Shown here one piece after another: positions 41,359-49,423 of a stretch of DNA of 64,000 bases; positions within the stretch are counted from its first letter, which is position 1; every line of letters begins with the position of its first letter. Source of the stretch: Paenibacillus_E violae (GTDB taxonomy: Bacteria > Bacillota > Bacilli > Paenibacillales > NBRC-103111); NCBI RefSeq assembly GCF_032461945.1, contig NZ_JAWCUD010000001.1, forward strand, positions 1,426,001 through 1,490,000, written 5' to 3'. A model generated the notes under the pieces. That model worked only from the letters and a program-made list of their open reading frames with translations. It did not search any database and was not told the DNA's origin. The position numbers were made by a program, and so were the translations under genes.

Positions 41359-42318
41359 ATGAGAATTAAGGCAGCCATTGATCGGATTCCCGGTGGGATG
41401 ATGATTGTTCCGCTCATTCTGGGGGCTATTATTACAACATTATTCCCTACAATGGGGAAAACATTTGGTTCTTTCACAGGCGCATTGATGACGGGATCTT
41501 TGCCAATTTTAGCTGTGTTCTATGTCTGTATGGGGTCAACCATCAATTTTAAAGCAACCCCTTACATTTTGAAAAAGGGTGGAACCTTGCTTGGAACTAA
41601 GATTTTAACCGCAATCGTTGTAGGATTTATAGCGGCTAAGTTTCTAGGCAACGGCATGATAAGCGAGGGCTTTTTTGCCGGCATTTCGGTATTAGCTATC
41701 GTAGCGGCCATGAATGATACAAACGGCGGATTGTACATGGCTTTAATGGGGCAATTCGGCAAGAAAGAAGATGTTGGCGCTTACTCTGTCATGAGCTTGG
41801 AATCGGGGCCATTCTTTACCATGATTTCATTAGGTATCGCAGGTTTAGCCGCATTTCCATGGCAGACATTCGTTGGTGCGATTTTGCCATTAATCGTTGG
41901 TATGATCTTAGGGAATCTAGACAAAGAAATGCGTGAGTTTTTGTCCAAAGCTGTACCTGTCTTAGTTCCTTTCTTTGCTTTTGCTTTGGGAGCAGGGTTG
42001 AATCTTCAAACGGTTTGGAAAGCTGGTTTCCTTGGCGTATTGCTTGGTATTGGCGTCGTCGCAGTAACGGGTCTTACTTTGACACTTATTGACCGTTTGA
42101 TTGGCGGAAACGGCATTGCCGGTATATCGGCCGCTTCGACGGCAGGAAATGCAGCAGGTGTACCGGCCGCAGTAGCCGCGGCGAATGCCGCATATGCTCC
42201 GCTCGTACCATCTGCAACTGCATTGGTAGCCTCTTGCGTGATCGTGACAGCCATCCTTGTACCGATCGTAACGGCTTGGTATGCCAAAAAAATTGGAGCT
42301 AAGAGTCAAATCAATTAA
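41359..42318 (+). CDS. kdgT: 2-keto-3-deoxygluconate permease-like transporter
   Basis: The 319-residue membrane protein has about ten hydrophobic helices and matches the KdgT family: IDRIPGGMMIVPLILGAIITTLFP, FYVCMGSTINFKATPYILKKGG, AMNDTNGGLYMALMGQFG, SLESGPFFTMISLGIAG and STAGNAAGVPAAVAAA. KdgT imports 2-keto-3-deoxygluconate by proton symport. Next to a DUF1537 kinase and PdxA2, it may instead bring in a C4 acid such as threonate or erythronate. ATG at 41359 has AGGAGG ten bases upstream; in-frame upstream ATGs lack one. Confidence 0.85.
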   Translation: MRIKAAIDRIPGGMMIVPLILGAIITTLFPTMGKTFGSFTGALMTGSLPILAVFYVCMGSTINFKATPYILKKGGTLLGTKILTAIVVGFIAAKFLGNGMISEGFFAGISVLAIVAAMNDTNGGLYMALMGQFGKKEDVGAYSVMSLESGPFFTMISLGIAGLAAFPWQTFVGAILPLIVGMILGNLDKEMREFLSKAVPVLVPFFAFALGAGLNLQTVWKAGFLGVLLGIGVVAVTGLTLTLIDRLIGGNGIAGISAASTAGNAAGVPAAVAAANAAYAPLVPSATALVASCVIVTAILVPIVTAWYAKKIGAKSQIN

Positions 42319-42351
42319 ATCGTTCGAGATTTGCATGGGAGGAACTGCACC

Positions 42352-43662
42352 ATGAAACAAATTGCCATCATTGCAGATGACTTGACCGGAGCTTCCGACT
42401 CAGGTGTACAATTTGCAAGAAAAGGGCTGCAAACGCAAGTGTTTTTCGATACTGAGCAAGTATCTAAATCACAACAGACGATGGAGGCTATCGTCATCGA
42501 TACCGACAGCCGTTCTGTTGCACAAGAGATCGCGTATGCCAGAGTGAAAGAAGCAGCAATTCACATTGATCATGCGTCTTTCCCACATATTTATAAGAAA
42601 ATGGACTCTACCCTTCGTGGAAATCTGGGAGTTGAAATCGACGCTGTAATGGATGTCATTCCTTACGACTTTGCTGTCGTTACCCCGGCTTTCCCTAAGA
42701 TTGGCCGTACCACTTTGCAGGGCGTACATTATCTGAACGGCGTTCCAGTCAGTGAAACCGAAATCGCCAATGACCCGAAATGCCCAGTCAAAGAATCCGA
42801 TTTAGTGAAATTATTTGCTTCGCAATCCAAACGTAAAGTCGGCCTTATTCCTTTAGAAATCCTACATGCAGGAAAAGATCAGGTGCACCTGAACATTCAA
42901 TCACTTCTTGAAGCAAAATCAGAACTCATCGTTTTTGATGCTGCAACCGAAGAAGATGTTCAGCATATTGCGGAATGGGTTGCCCAAACCAGCTATAAAG
43001 TACTATGGGCGGGTTCAGCAGGATTGGCTGATTTCCTGCCTGACGCTTTATCCCTTCCTGTTCATAAAAACGATTCTGCCCCGCAAGTATCAGGCGGGAC
43101 AAAACCTGTAATGTTAGTCGCAGGAAGCATTTCACAGGTGACTCGCGAGCAAGTGGCCGCTTATAACAGGGATCCGCAAGTCATCGCCGTAGAATTAAAT
43201 ACGGTACAAGCGATTGCTTCCGAAGAAGGTTTAAAGGCAGAGATTGAACGTTGTGGAAAAGAGCTTCAGGCCGCATTACGAAACGGTTTGGATGTTTCTC
43301 TATGCGCAAGTTCATCTCCTGAACAAGTTCGATTGACGAAGTCAGCAGGTTTGCAAAGAGGATTAGATTCGACGGAAGTATCCAACGAGATCTCGCATAT
43401 TCTGGGTGAGATTGCCTCCGAGATTATGGAGAGTATCGAGCTACAAGGGGTTATTTTAACAGGAGGAGATACGGCTAAGGGTGTATGTAAGCATTTGGGC
43501 GTATCTTCTATACAACTGATAAAAGAAATTGAACCAGGGATCCCGTTAGGCCTCCTTGTTCGTAATCAACCCGTATGGGCGGTTACAAAAGCGGGAGCTT
43601 TCGGGAAAGAGCATAGCTTATCCAATGCTAAAAAAGCATTAAAGGGGGAAACATTTCAATGA
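42352..43662 (+). CDS. Four-carbon acid sugar kinase (DUF1537 family)
   Basis: The 436-residue protein has the diagnostic N-terminal IADDLTGASDSGVQFARKG, the MDSTLRGN motif near residue 85-95 and the C-terminal nucleotide-binding segment (GVILTGGDTAKGVCKHL, ending PVWAVTKAGAFGKEHSL). DUF1537 proteins were shown to phosphorylate C4 sugar acids such as threonate, erythronate or 2-keto/3-keto derivatives. With PdxA2 as partner, D-threonate or D-erythronate kinase is most likely. ATG at 42352 follows GGAGG at eight-base spacing. The stop overlaps the pdxA2 start by four bases, indicating translational coupling. Confidence 0.88.
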   Translation: MKQIAIIADDLTGASDSGVQFARKGLQTQVFFDTEQVSKSQQTMEAIVIDTDSRSVAQEIAYARVKEAAIHIDHASFPHIYKKMDSTLRGNLGVEIDAVMDVIPYDFAVVTPAFPKIGRTTLQGVHYLNGVPVSETEIANDPKCPVKESDLVKLFASQSKRKVGLIPLEILHAGKDQVHLNIQSLLEAKSELIVFDAATEEDVQHIAEWVAQTSYKVLWAGSAGLADFLPDALSLPVHKNDSAPQVSGGTKPVMLVAGSISQVTREQVAAYNRDPQVIAVELNTVQAIASEEGLKAEIERCGKELQAALRNGLDVSLCASSSPEQVRLTKSAGLQRGLDSTEVSNEISHILGEIASEIMESIELQGVILTGGDTAKGVCKHLGVSSIQLIKEIEPGIPLGLLVRNQPVWAVTKAGAFGKEHSLSNAKKALKGETFQ

Positions 43663-44657
43663 ATAGACCAATTATCGGCATCACGATGGGTGATGGAGCA
43701 GGTGTAGGCCCGGAAATTATCATGAAATCACTGAAAGATGCTCAAATTTATCAAACTTGCCGTCCTTTTGTCATTGGTGATGCTAAATTATTGGAGAGAG
43801 CGGATCAGTTCGTTCAAACTGGTCTTCGTGTACGCCGAATTGCTTCTGTGGAAGAAGCGCAGTTTGAGCACGGAACTGTAGACTGTTATGACCTAAACTT
43901 ATTGCCGGCCGATCTTCCGATAGGTCAAGTATCCAAGGAAGCCGGACATGCTGCATTCATGTATTTGAAACAGGCGATTGAACTGGCTAACGCTGGAGCC
44001 ATAGATGCTATTTGTACCGCTCCGCTAAATAAAGAAGCGCTTCATATGGGTGGACACATTTACCCTGGTCATACCGAAATTTTGGCGGATTTGACAGGCA
44101 CCGAGGATTTCTCCATGATGCTTTCCGCGCCTAAATTGAAAGTCATTCATGTCACGACACACGTTGGTATTCTAGATGCTGTGCGTATGATCAATCCGGA
44201 TCGTGTCTATAAAGTCATCCGAATGGCTCATGAAACTTTGCAAAAAGCCGGCTATGCGCATCCTAAAATTGCCGTCTGCGGGATCAATCCACATGCGGGA
44301 GAGAACGGACTTTTTGGCTATGGCGAAGAAGACGAAAAAGTTGTTCCAGCCGTGAAGAAAGCGCAGGAAGAAGGCATTCAAGTCGTAGGACCTCTACCTG
44401 CGGATACGCTATTTTTCCGCGCAACGCGGGGGGATTTTGATATCGTCGTTGCCATGTATCATGATCAAGGACATGGTCCGATCAAAGTGTTAGGCCTAGA
44501 AGCCGGTGTCAATATTACGGTTGGTCTTCCGATCATTAGAACCAGCGTAGATCACGGTACGGCGTTCGATATTGCCGGCAAAGGCATTGCGGACGAGCAA
44601 AGTCTGAAAGAAGCGATTAAGCAAGCGATTGAGTTGGCTCCTAAACGCGAACAATAA
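43659..44657 (+). CDS. pdxA2: PdxA2-type 4-phosphoerythronate/threonate dehydrogenase
   Basis: The 332-residue protein belongs to the PdxA family: ITMGDGAGVGPEIIMKSL, ICTAPLNKEALHMGG, the metal-binding YPGHTEIL and AMYHDQGHGPIK histidines, and GTAFDIAGKGIAD. True PdxA oxidises 4-hydroxythreonine 4-phosphate in vitamin B6 synthesis. Members next to DUF1537 kinases (PdxA2/DtnB-type) oxidise and decarboxylate 4-phospho-threonate/erythronate to DHAP and CO2. Operon position decides for the catabolic role. It ends at a terminator. Confidence 0.87.
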   Translation: MNRPIIGITMGDGAGVGPEIIMKSLKDAQIYQTCRPFVIGDAKLLERADQFVQTGLRVRRIASVEEAQFEHGTVDCYDLNLLPADLPIGQVSKEAGHAAFMYLKQAIELANAGAIDAICTAPLNKEALHMGGHIYPGHTEILADLTGTEDFSMMLSAPKLKVIHVTTHVGILDAVRMINPDRVYKVIRMAHETLQKAGYAHPKIAVCGINPHAGENGLFGYGEEDEKVVPAVKKAQEEGIQVVGPLPADTLFFRATRGDFDIVVAMYHDQGHGPIKVLGLEAGVNITVGLPIIRTSVDHGTAFDIAGKGIADEQSLKEAIKQAIELAPKREQ

Positions 44658-44671
44658 GGGTTCGGTTAATC

Positions 44672-44713
44672 AACCTCTGGATAAGGCCATTGTGCCGTGT
44701 TCAGAGGTTTTTT
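44672..44713 (+). terminator. Terminator of the acid-sugar operon
   Basis: AACCTCTG and CAGAGGTT pair around a 22-base loop with an inner short stem, followed by TTTTTT. Confidence 0.8.
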
Positions 44714-44797
44714 TGCCGTCAGATCTTAAAAGGGTTTAATAACGTGATGAAGAATAGTAAATTACAGTAATTAGTAGTAGAAGACAGGAGGAATCGA

Positions 44798-45304
44798 ATG
44801 ATGAAGATAAGAATTTTGGAGGATTTCGATGCCAGGCTGTATCAAGCATTACGATTAAAAGCTTTGAAACTCAGTCCTGAGGCTTTTGGCTCGACCTATG
44901 AAAGAGAAGTACAGTTTACGTTCGAAACCTTCGTAGAGAGAGTTAGACCCGCGGATGGGAAATTCGTTCTTGGCGCTTTTGATGAAAGCGGATCGCTGGT
45001 TGGCAGTGTAAGTTTTGTTCGAGAGAGCGGTATGAAAAGCAGTCATAAGGGAAATGTCTATGGGATGTATGTCGCTCCGGAAGCAGGCGGGCAAGGTTTA
45101 GGAAAAAAACTAATGCTGGAGCTGATTGGAAGAGCTAGTCGTTATGAGGGATTGGAGCAAATCAATTTAATGGTTCTATCTGACAACGTTATTGCCAAGA
45201 AACTGTACAAGTCCTTAGGTTTTGAAATTTATGGCGTTGAACGTAAAGCTTTGAAGTATAACGGGCGTTATTATGATGAGGATTTAATGGTTCTGTACAT
45301 CTAA
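44798..45304 (+). CDS. GNAT-family N-acetyltransferase
   Basis: The 168-residue protein fits the GNAT fold. Motif A, VYGMYVAPEAGGQGLGKKLMLEL, is the acetyl-CoA pyrophosphate-binding loop (consensus QxxGxG/A), followed by motif B with LMVLSDNVIAKKLYKSLGFEIYGVER. The acetylated substrate is unknown. CAGGAGG precedes the ATG by six bases. The heparinase-like gene begins 8 bp later on the same strand, so both are likely cotranscribed. Confidence 0.88.
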   Translation: MMKIRILEDFDARLYQALRLKALKLSPEAFGSTYEREVQFTFETFVERVRPADGKFVLGAFDESGSLVGSVSFVRESGMKSSHKGNVYGMYVAPEAGGQGLGKKLMLELIGRASRYEGLEQINLMVLSDNVIAKKLYKSLGFEIYGVERKALKYNGRYYDEDLMVLYI

Positions 45305-45312
45305 TGTAGAGG

Positions 45313-47193
45313 ATGAAATCGATGTTAGCAGATCGTTATGATGCTGAAATTGTGAAAGAGGTTTTGCTGTCCAGGGAAAATTATAAGCCTTTTCCAACTA
45401 GTGAAGATCGATCAGAATGGTGTGAGCTTCCACAGAATCTGAAACGTTTTTGGATAAATAAGGGCGAAAGCAGGTTCAATTATTCATGGCCAACGATCAC
45501 AGCCACACAGTACATGGACTTTAGTAGAACTGGGAACCGCGTCAGATATGACACGGTTTTATTGGAACGAAGACAGGATCTTGCTTCTCTGGTTATTGCT
45601 GAATGTATCGAGAACCATGGACGCTTTATGGATGATATCGTCAACGGGATCTGGTGTATATGTGAAGAAACATTCTGGGGAATCCCCGGACATGGTTATA
45701 TGATGAGGAGACAGGATCCGCTTCCGGATGTATCAGACCGAATCATTGAACTGTTCGCTGCTGAAACTGCTTCACTGCTGGCTTGGACGTATTATCTGCT
45801 GAAAAATAAACTGGATGCCATGAGTAGGATGATTTGTGAGCGTATACATCTTGAAGTGAAAACTCGGATTCTTGATCCATACTTACAACGTACTGATTTC
45901 TGGTGGATGGGATTCAATCAAGAGAAAATGCTGAACAATTGGAATCCGTGGTGCAACTCCAATTGCCTGATGGCATTTTTACTCTTAGAAGACGACCAGC
46001 AGCGTCGTGAGGCAGCGGTTGTCAAAGCGATGCACAGTTTGGATATGTACATCCAACGACTCGATCCCGATGGCGGGTGTGAAGAAGGGCCGAAATATTG
46101 GATCTATGCTGGAGGCATGCTGTTCGATGGTCTGGAACTGCTTTATGGAGCCACGAATGGAAAGTTGGACGTCTTTCAAGAGCCACTGATTCAAAACGTG
46201 GGTCGTTACATTTACAAAGCGTATATCGATGGCTGCTTTTATGCCAACTTTGCGGATAGCTCGCCTAAAGTTCACATTCCTGCTGATCTTATGTATCGAT
46301 ATGGGCGCAGAATTGAGGATTCTAGGCTGTCTGGACTTGGAGCTATTGAGTTGAAGAAAAAGCATGAGGAATCAACTTTCGTACACTATTCAATCATGTT
46401 TCGTCAATTGTCAGCCATCTTTCATTACGCAGAAATGGAGCACTATATCGGTGAATCTCCTTACCTGAGGGATACTTGGTTTGACGGGATTCAAGTCATG
46501 GTTGCGCGAGAGCAGGAAGGCTCGTCCGAGGGGCTGTATCTCGCGGCTAAGGGTGGACACAATGATGAGAGCCATAATCACAATGACATTGGACATTTTA
46601 TCGTATATTGCGATGGTTCTCCCATGATTATTGATCCCGGGGTAGGTTCCTATACGTCGAAATCTTTCTTTTCAGAGCGATACAGCCTGTGGACGATGCA
46701 GTCTGCTTATCACAATCTGCCACTTGTGAATGGGGCTCAGCAACTGGCTGGCAGACAGTATGAAGCTGATCAAGTCCATTATCACCAAGACGAGACATTG
46801 GCTTCGATCACGATGAACATAGCGAAAGCCTACCCGGAATCTGCGGGAATCACTAGCTGGAAGCGTGCGATTAAACTCATTCGTGACTCAAATCCGTATA
46901 TTGAAATTCAAGATTATTTTCAATTAACGCGCATGTCAGACGATATTACACTAATGTTAATGACCCCACACGCTCCGCAGGTCGAGGGGATAGGCTGCAT
47001 TGCGCTGCAAGATGTGAACCTTCATAGGTTAACTATCCGATATAATGGAGAACTATTTTCGGTTTCTATAGACACAATTGTTCTCGATGACGAAGCCATG
47101 AGAGAGGTATGGGGTGACCGCTTGTACAGGATCATGCTTAATGCTCAGACAGCTGGAAATCAAGGCGAATCTATTATCAAAATAAGTAAATAA
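45313..47193 (+). CDS. Heparinase II/III-family protein (cytoplasmic polysaccharide lyase-like)
   Basis: The 626-residue protein has two parts. The N-terminal (alpha/alpha) toroid (residues ~75-360) includes CEETFWGIPGHGY, FNQEKMLNNWNPWCNSNCLMAFLLL and LDPDGGCEEGPKYWIYAGG. The C-terminal beta-sandwich (~395-620) includes the family-typical GHNDESHNHNDIGHFIVYCDGSPMIIDPGVG. Tyr and His of these parts form the lyase active site in known uronide lyases. No signal peptide is present, so the substrate would be an imported oligouronide. AGAGGATG gives a weak ribosome-binding site. Substrate is unknown. Confidence 0.82.
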   Translation: MKSMLADRYDAEIVKEVLLSRENYKPFPTSEDRSEWCELPQNLKRFWINKGESRFNYSWPTITATQYMDFSRTGNRVRYDTVLLERRQDLASLVIAECIENHGRFMDDIVNGIWCICEETFWGIPGHGYMMRRQDPLPDVSDRIIELFAAETASLLAWTYYLLKNKLDAMSRMICERIHLEVKTRILDPYLQRTDFWWMGFNQEKMLNNWNPWCNSNCLMAFLLLEDDQQRREAAVVKAMHSLDMYIQRLDPDGGCEEGPKYWIYAGGMLFDGLELLYGATNGKLDVFQEPLIQNVGRYIYKAYIDGCFYANFADSSPKVHIPADLMYRYGRRIEDSRLSGLGAIELKKKHEESTFVHYSIMFRQLSAIFHYAEMEHYIGESPYLRDTWFDGIQVMVAREQEGSSEGLYLAAKGGHNDESHNHNDIGHFIVYCDGSPMIIDPGVGSYTSKSFFSERYSLWTMQSAYHNLPLVNGAQQLAGRQYEADQVHYHQDETLASITMNIAKAYPESAGITSWKRAIKLIRDSNPYIEIQDYFQLTRMSDDITLMLMTPHAPQVEGIGCIALQDVNLHRLTIRYNGELFSVSIDTIVLDDEAMREVWGDRLYRIMLNAQTAGNQGESIIKISK

Positions 47194-47207
47194 AAAAATA
47201 TATAACG

Positions 47208-47237
47208 TGTCGATTCTTCCGTTTTTAATTCGTTGTC
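47208..47237 (+). promoter_or_regulatory. Candidate ECF42-type sigma promoter
   Basis: TGTCGA (47208-47213) followed after 17 bp by CGTTGTC (47231-47237) lies 76 bp before the DGPF protein gene. ECF42 sigma factors are reported to recognise a TGTCGA -35 motif, so the downstream sigma factor is likely to drive its own operon from here. The -10 match is looser. Confidence 0.55.
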
Positions 47238-47312
47238 TTTATAGAGGGCAAAATTTTTTCATAGATGTCATGCAGCTGGCAAAACCAAAACAAAAAACGG
47301 AGGGATACATTT

Positions 47313-47747
47313 ATGAGATTCATGATGATCGTTAAAGCTACAACAGATTCAGAGGCAGGGAATAAGCCAAGTCAAGAACTACTTGACGCTATGCAAAAGT
47401 ATAATGAGGAATTAGTGAGAGCAGGTGTTTTGCTCGCTGCGGATGGTCTGCAGCCAAGCTCTAGCGCCATAAGGATTTCCTACCCGGAACCAGGGAGCAA
47501 ACCGAAAGTTGTTGACGGGCCGTTCACTGAAGCCAAAGAAATGATCGCCGGATATACATTAATTGAAGTTAAGTCCAGGGAAGAAGCCATCGAGTGGGCG
47601 ATGCGCATGCCGGATCCTCATGGTTTTGGCCAAGGGGAAATTGAACTTAGACAGGTGTTCGAGATGGAGGAATTAGCGGACAATCCGGAAACAATTGCAA
47701 AAGACGCAGCCCTTCGTGAGCAAGTACGGGAGCAGCATAAAGCGTGA
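47313..47747 (+). CDS. DGPF/YCII-related protein, partner of ECF42 sigma
   Basis: The 144-residue protein shows the YCII-related fold and the signature DGPFTEAKEMIAGYTLIEVKSREEAIEWAMRMPDP. DGPF proteins are genetically tied to ECF42 sigma factors; their biochemical role is unresolved, though they are not classical anti-sigma factors. ATG at 47313 follows GGAGGG at seven bases. The stop codon overlaps the sigma gene's GTG start (GTGA), a translational coupling that fits an operon. Confidence 0.88.
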   Translation: MRFMMIVKATTDSEAGNKPSQELLDAMQKYNEELVRAGVLLAADGLQPSSSAIRISYPEPGSKPKVVDGPFTEAKEMIAGYTLIEVKSREEAIEWAMRMPDPHGFGQGEIELRQVFEMEELADNPETIAKDAALREQVREQHKA

Positions 47748-49039
47748 ACTTGTCCCAAACTCATCGAACCCTTGAAACCATATGGCGAATCGAATCGCCT
47801 AAAATTATCGCCGGATTAACGAGAATGGTGCGCGATGTAAGTCTTGCAGAGGATATTGCCCAGGATGCTCTCGTCATTGCTCTCGACCGATGGTCAGATC
47901 ACAATATGCCAGACAATCCGGGTGCTTGGTTGATGACGACGGCCAAACGGCGGGCAATTGATCATATGCGCAGAAATAAACGACGTGATCAAAAGTATAT
48001 GGAGATTGGACACCAGATGGAATTATTTAAAGACAATGAGCAAAGTGAGCACTGGGATGGAGAGATCGGTGATGACATCCTTCGTTTGATCTTTATGACT
48101 TGCCATCCCAGCTTATCGCAGGAAGCAAGAGTTGCACTGACCCTCCGCCTGTTATGTGGGCTAACGACGGAAGAGATTGCGCGATCTTTTCTCGTCGCCG
48201 AGTCAACGATTGCCCAGCGAATCGTGCGGGCCAAGAAAACACTGAGTACGGGAAAGGTTCCCTTTGAAGTACCGACTGAGGAGCTCAAGGAGCGTCTGAC
48301 TGCGGTGCTTGAAGTCATTTATCTCATGTTCAATGAAGGATACTCGGCAACATCGGGGCAGCATTGGATCCGTCCCTTATTATGTCAGGAGGCATTGAGG
48401 CTTGGACGTGTTCTGGCTGAGATTGCAACGGAGGAACCTGAGGTGCATGGACTTGTCGCCTTGATGGAGATTCAATCTTCCCGGTTTAAAGCACGGGTTA
48501 CCCCGGAGGGAGAACCTGTGCTTCTCATGGATCAAAATCGAGCTCGTTGGGATTACTTGCTGATTCGCCGAGGTTTGATGGCTCTAGAAAGGAGCAGGAA
48601 GCTAGGCAAGGCTCTTGGTCCATATTCACTTCAGGCAGCGATTTCGGCCTGTCATGCACAGGCGCGAACAGCAGCTGAGACGGATTGGGTCCGAATTGCT
48701 GCGCTCTACGAAGCGCTTTCGAGAGTATCGCCATCGCCGATTGTTGAGTTAAACCGGGCTGTGGCTATTTCAATGGCGTTTGGTCCAGCTTTCGCGTTAC
48801 AGATCGTAGACGAGCTGCAGTCGGAGCCATCCTTAAAGGAATACCATTTGTTGCCAAGTGTTCGCGGTGATCTCTTGGTTAAGTTAGGACGGGACGATGA
48901 GGCCAGCAAAGAATTTGATCGCGCAGCATCCATGACAAGAAATGAACGTGAAAAAGAACTTTTAATCAAACGGGTGGAAGAAATTAAATCTGCAAAAATT
49001 GCAAAGGAGCGATTACAACATGAATCCGGAAGTAACTGA
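47744..49039 (+). CDS. ECF42-type RNA polymerase sigma factor with C-terminal TPR-like extension
   Basis: The 431-residue protein has sigma2 (residues ~15-85: DVSLAEDIAQDALVIALDRWSDHNMPDNPGAWLMTTAKRRAIDHMRR) and sigma4 (~115-165: LRLLCGLTTEEIARSFLVAESTIAQRIVRAKKTL). A further ~250 residues contain the DUF6596/TPR-like region (EVIYLMFNEGYSATSG, ALYEALSRVSPSPIVELNRAVAISM, DLLVKLGRDDEASKEFDRAASM). This long extension and the DGPF neighbour are diagnostic of ECF42, where the extension is needed for activity and replaces an anti-sigma. The GTG start overlaps the preceding stop. Confidence 0.88.
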   Translation: MNLSQTHRTLETIWRIESPKIIAGLTRMVRDVSLAEDIAQDALVIALDRWSDHNMPDNPGAWLMTTAKRRAIDHMRRNKRRDQKYMEIGHQMELFKDNEQSEHWDGEIGDDILRLIFMTCHPSLSQEARVALTLRLLCGLTTEEIARSFLVAESTIAQRIVRAKKTLSTGKVPFEVPTEELKERLTAVLEVIYLMFNEGYSATSGQHWIRPLLCQEALRLGRVLAEIATEEPEVHGLVALMEIQSSRFKARVTPEGEPVLLMDQNRARWDYLLIRRGLMALERSRKLGKALGPYSLQAAISACHAQARTAAETDWVRIAALYEALSRVSPSPIVELNRAVAISMAFGPAFALQIVDELQSEPSLKEYHLLPSVRGDLLVKLGRDDEASKEFDRAASMTRNEREKELLIKRVEEIKSAKIAKERLQHESGSN

Positions 49040-49361
49040 TTTTATTGAGGCGTTGAAAGAACCGTGGCAGAGGGAAATGTCTGTAAAATTGCGTCAAATT
49101 GTTCAAGAGGTGATTCCGGACGTGCATGAACGCATGCAATATAAGAAACCGCATTTTTTGAAAAATGGAAAATACGCCGCTGTCATCTCCTCGTCCAAAG
49201 ATACAGTAAGCTTCACGATCTTTAATGCTAGTGAGCTAACCTTCCCGAATGGTTTATTTGAAGGTCCTCCGGAAAGAAAGACCTTGAAGCTGAAGCAAGG
49301 GCAATCCTTCGATCCCGAGCTGTTGTCTTCCTTAGTTAGCCAAGCTGTTGCGGGACTTTAA
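49020..49361 (+). CDS. DUF1801 domain protein
   Basis: The 113-residue protein is of the DUF1801 (YdhG/YjhX-like) type: NPEVTDFIEALKEPWQREMSVKLRQIVQEVIPDVHERMQYKKPHF, then AVISSSKDTVSFTIFNASEL. The fold is known from structural genomics; the function is not. ATG at 49020 has AAAGGAGC nine bases upstream and overlaps the end of the sigma gene by 20 bp, so it belongs to the ECF42 operon and is a probable target. A terminator follows. Confidence 0.8.
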   Translation: MNPEVTDFIEALKEPWQREMSVKLRQIVQEVIPDVHERMQYKKPHFLKNGKYAAVISSSKDTVSFTIFNASELTFPNGLFEGPPERKTLKLKQGQSFDPELLSSLVSQAVAGL

Positions 49362-49379
49362 ACGAATAACATCAAGAAA

Positions 49380-49416
49380 ACAGCCCCAGGCATGCTAAAA
49401 AGCATTCTGGGGCTGT
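49380..49416. terminator. Bidirectional terminator between the ECF operon and ABC exporter
   Basis: ACAGCCCCAG pairs with CTGGGGCTGT, continued by ATGCT/AGCAT around an AAAA loop. It can serve both convergent transcription units. Confidence 0.8.
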
Positions 49417-49423
49417 AGTGTAT

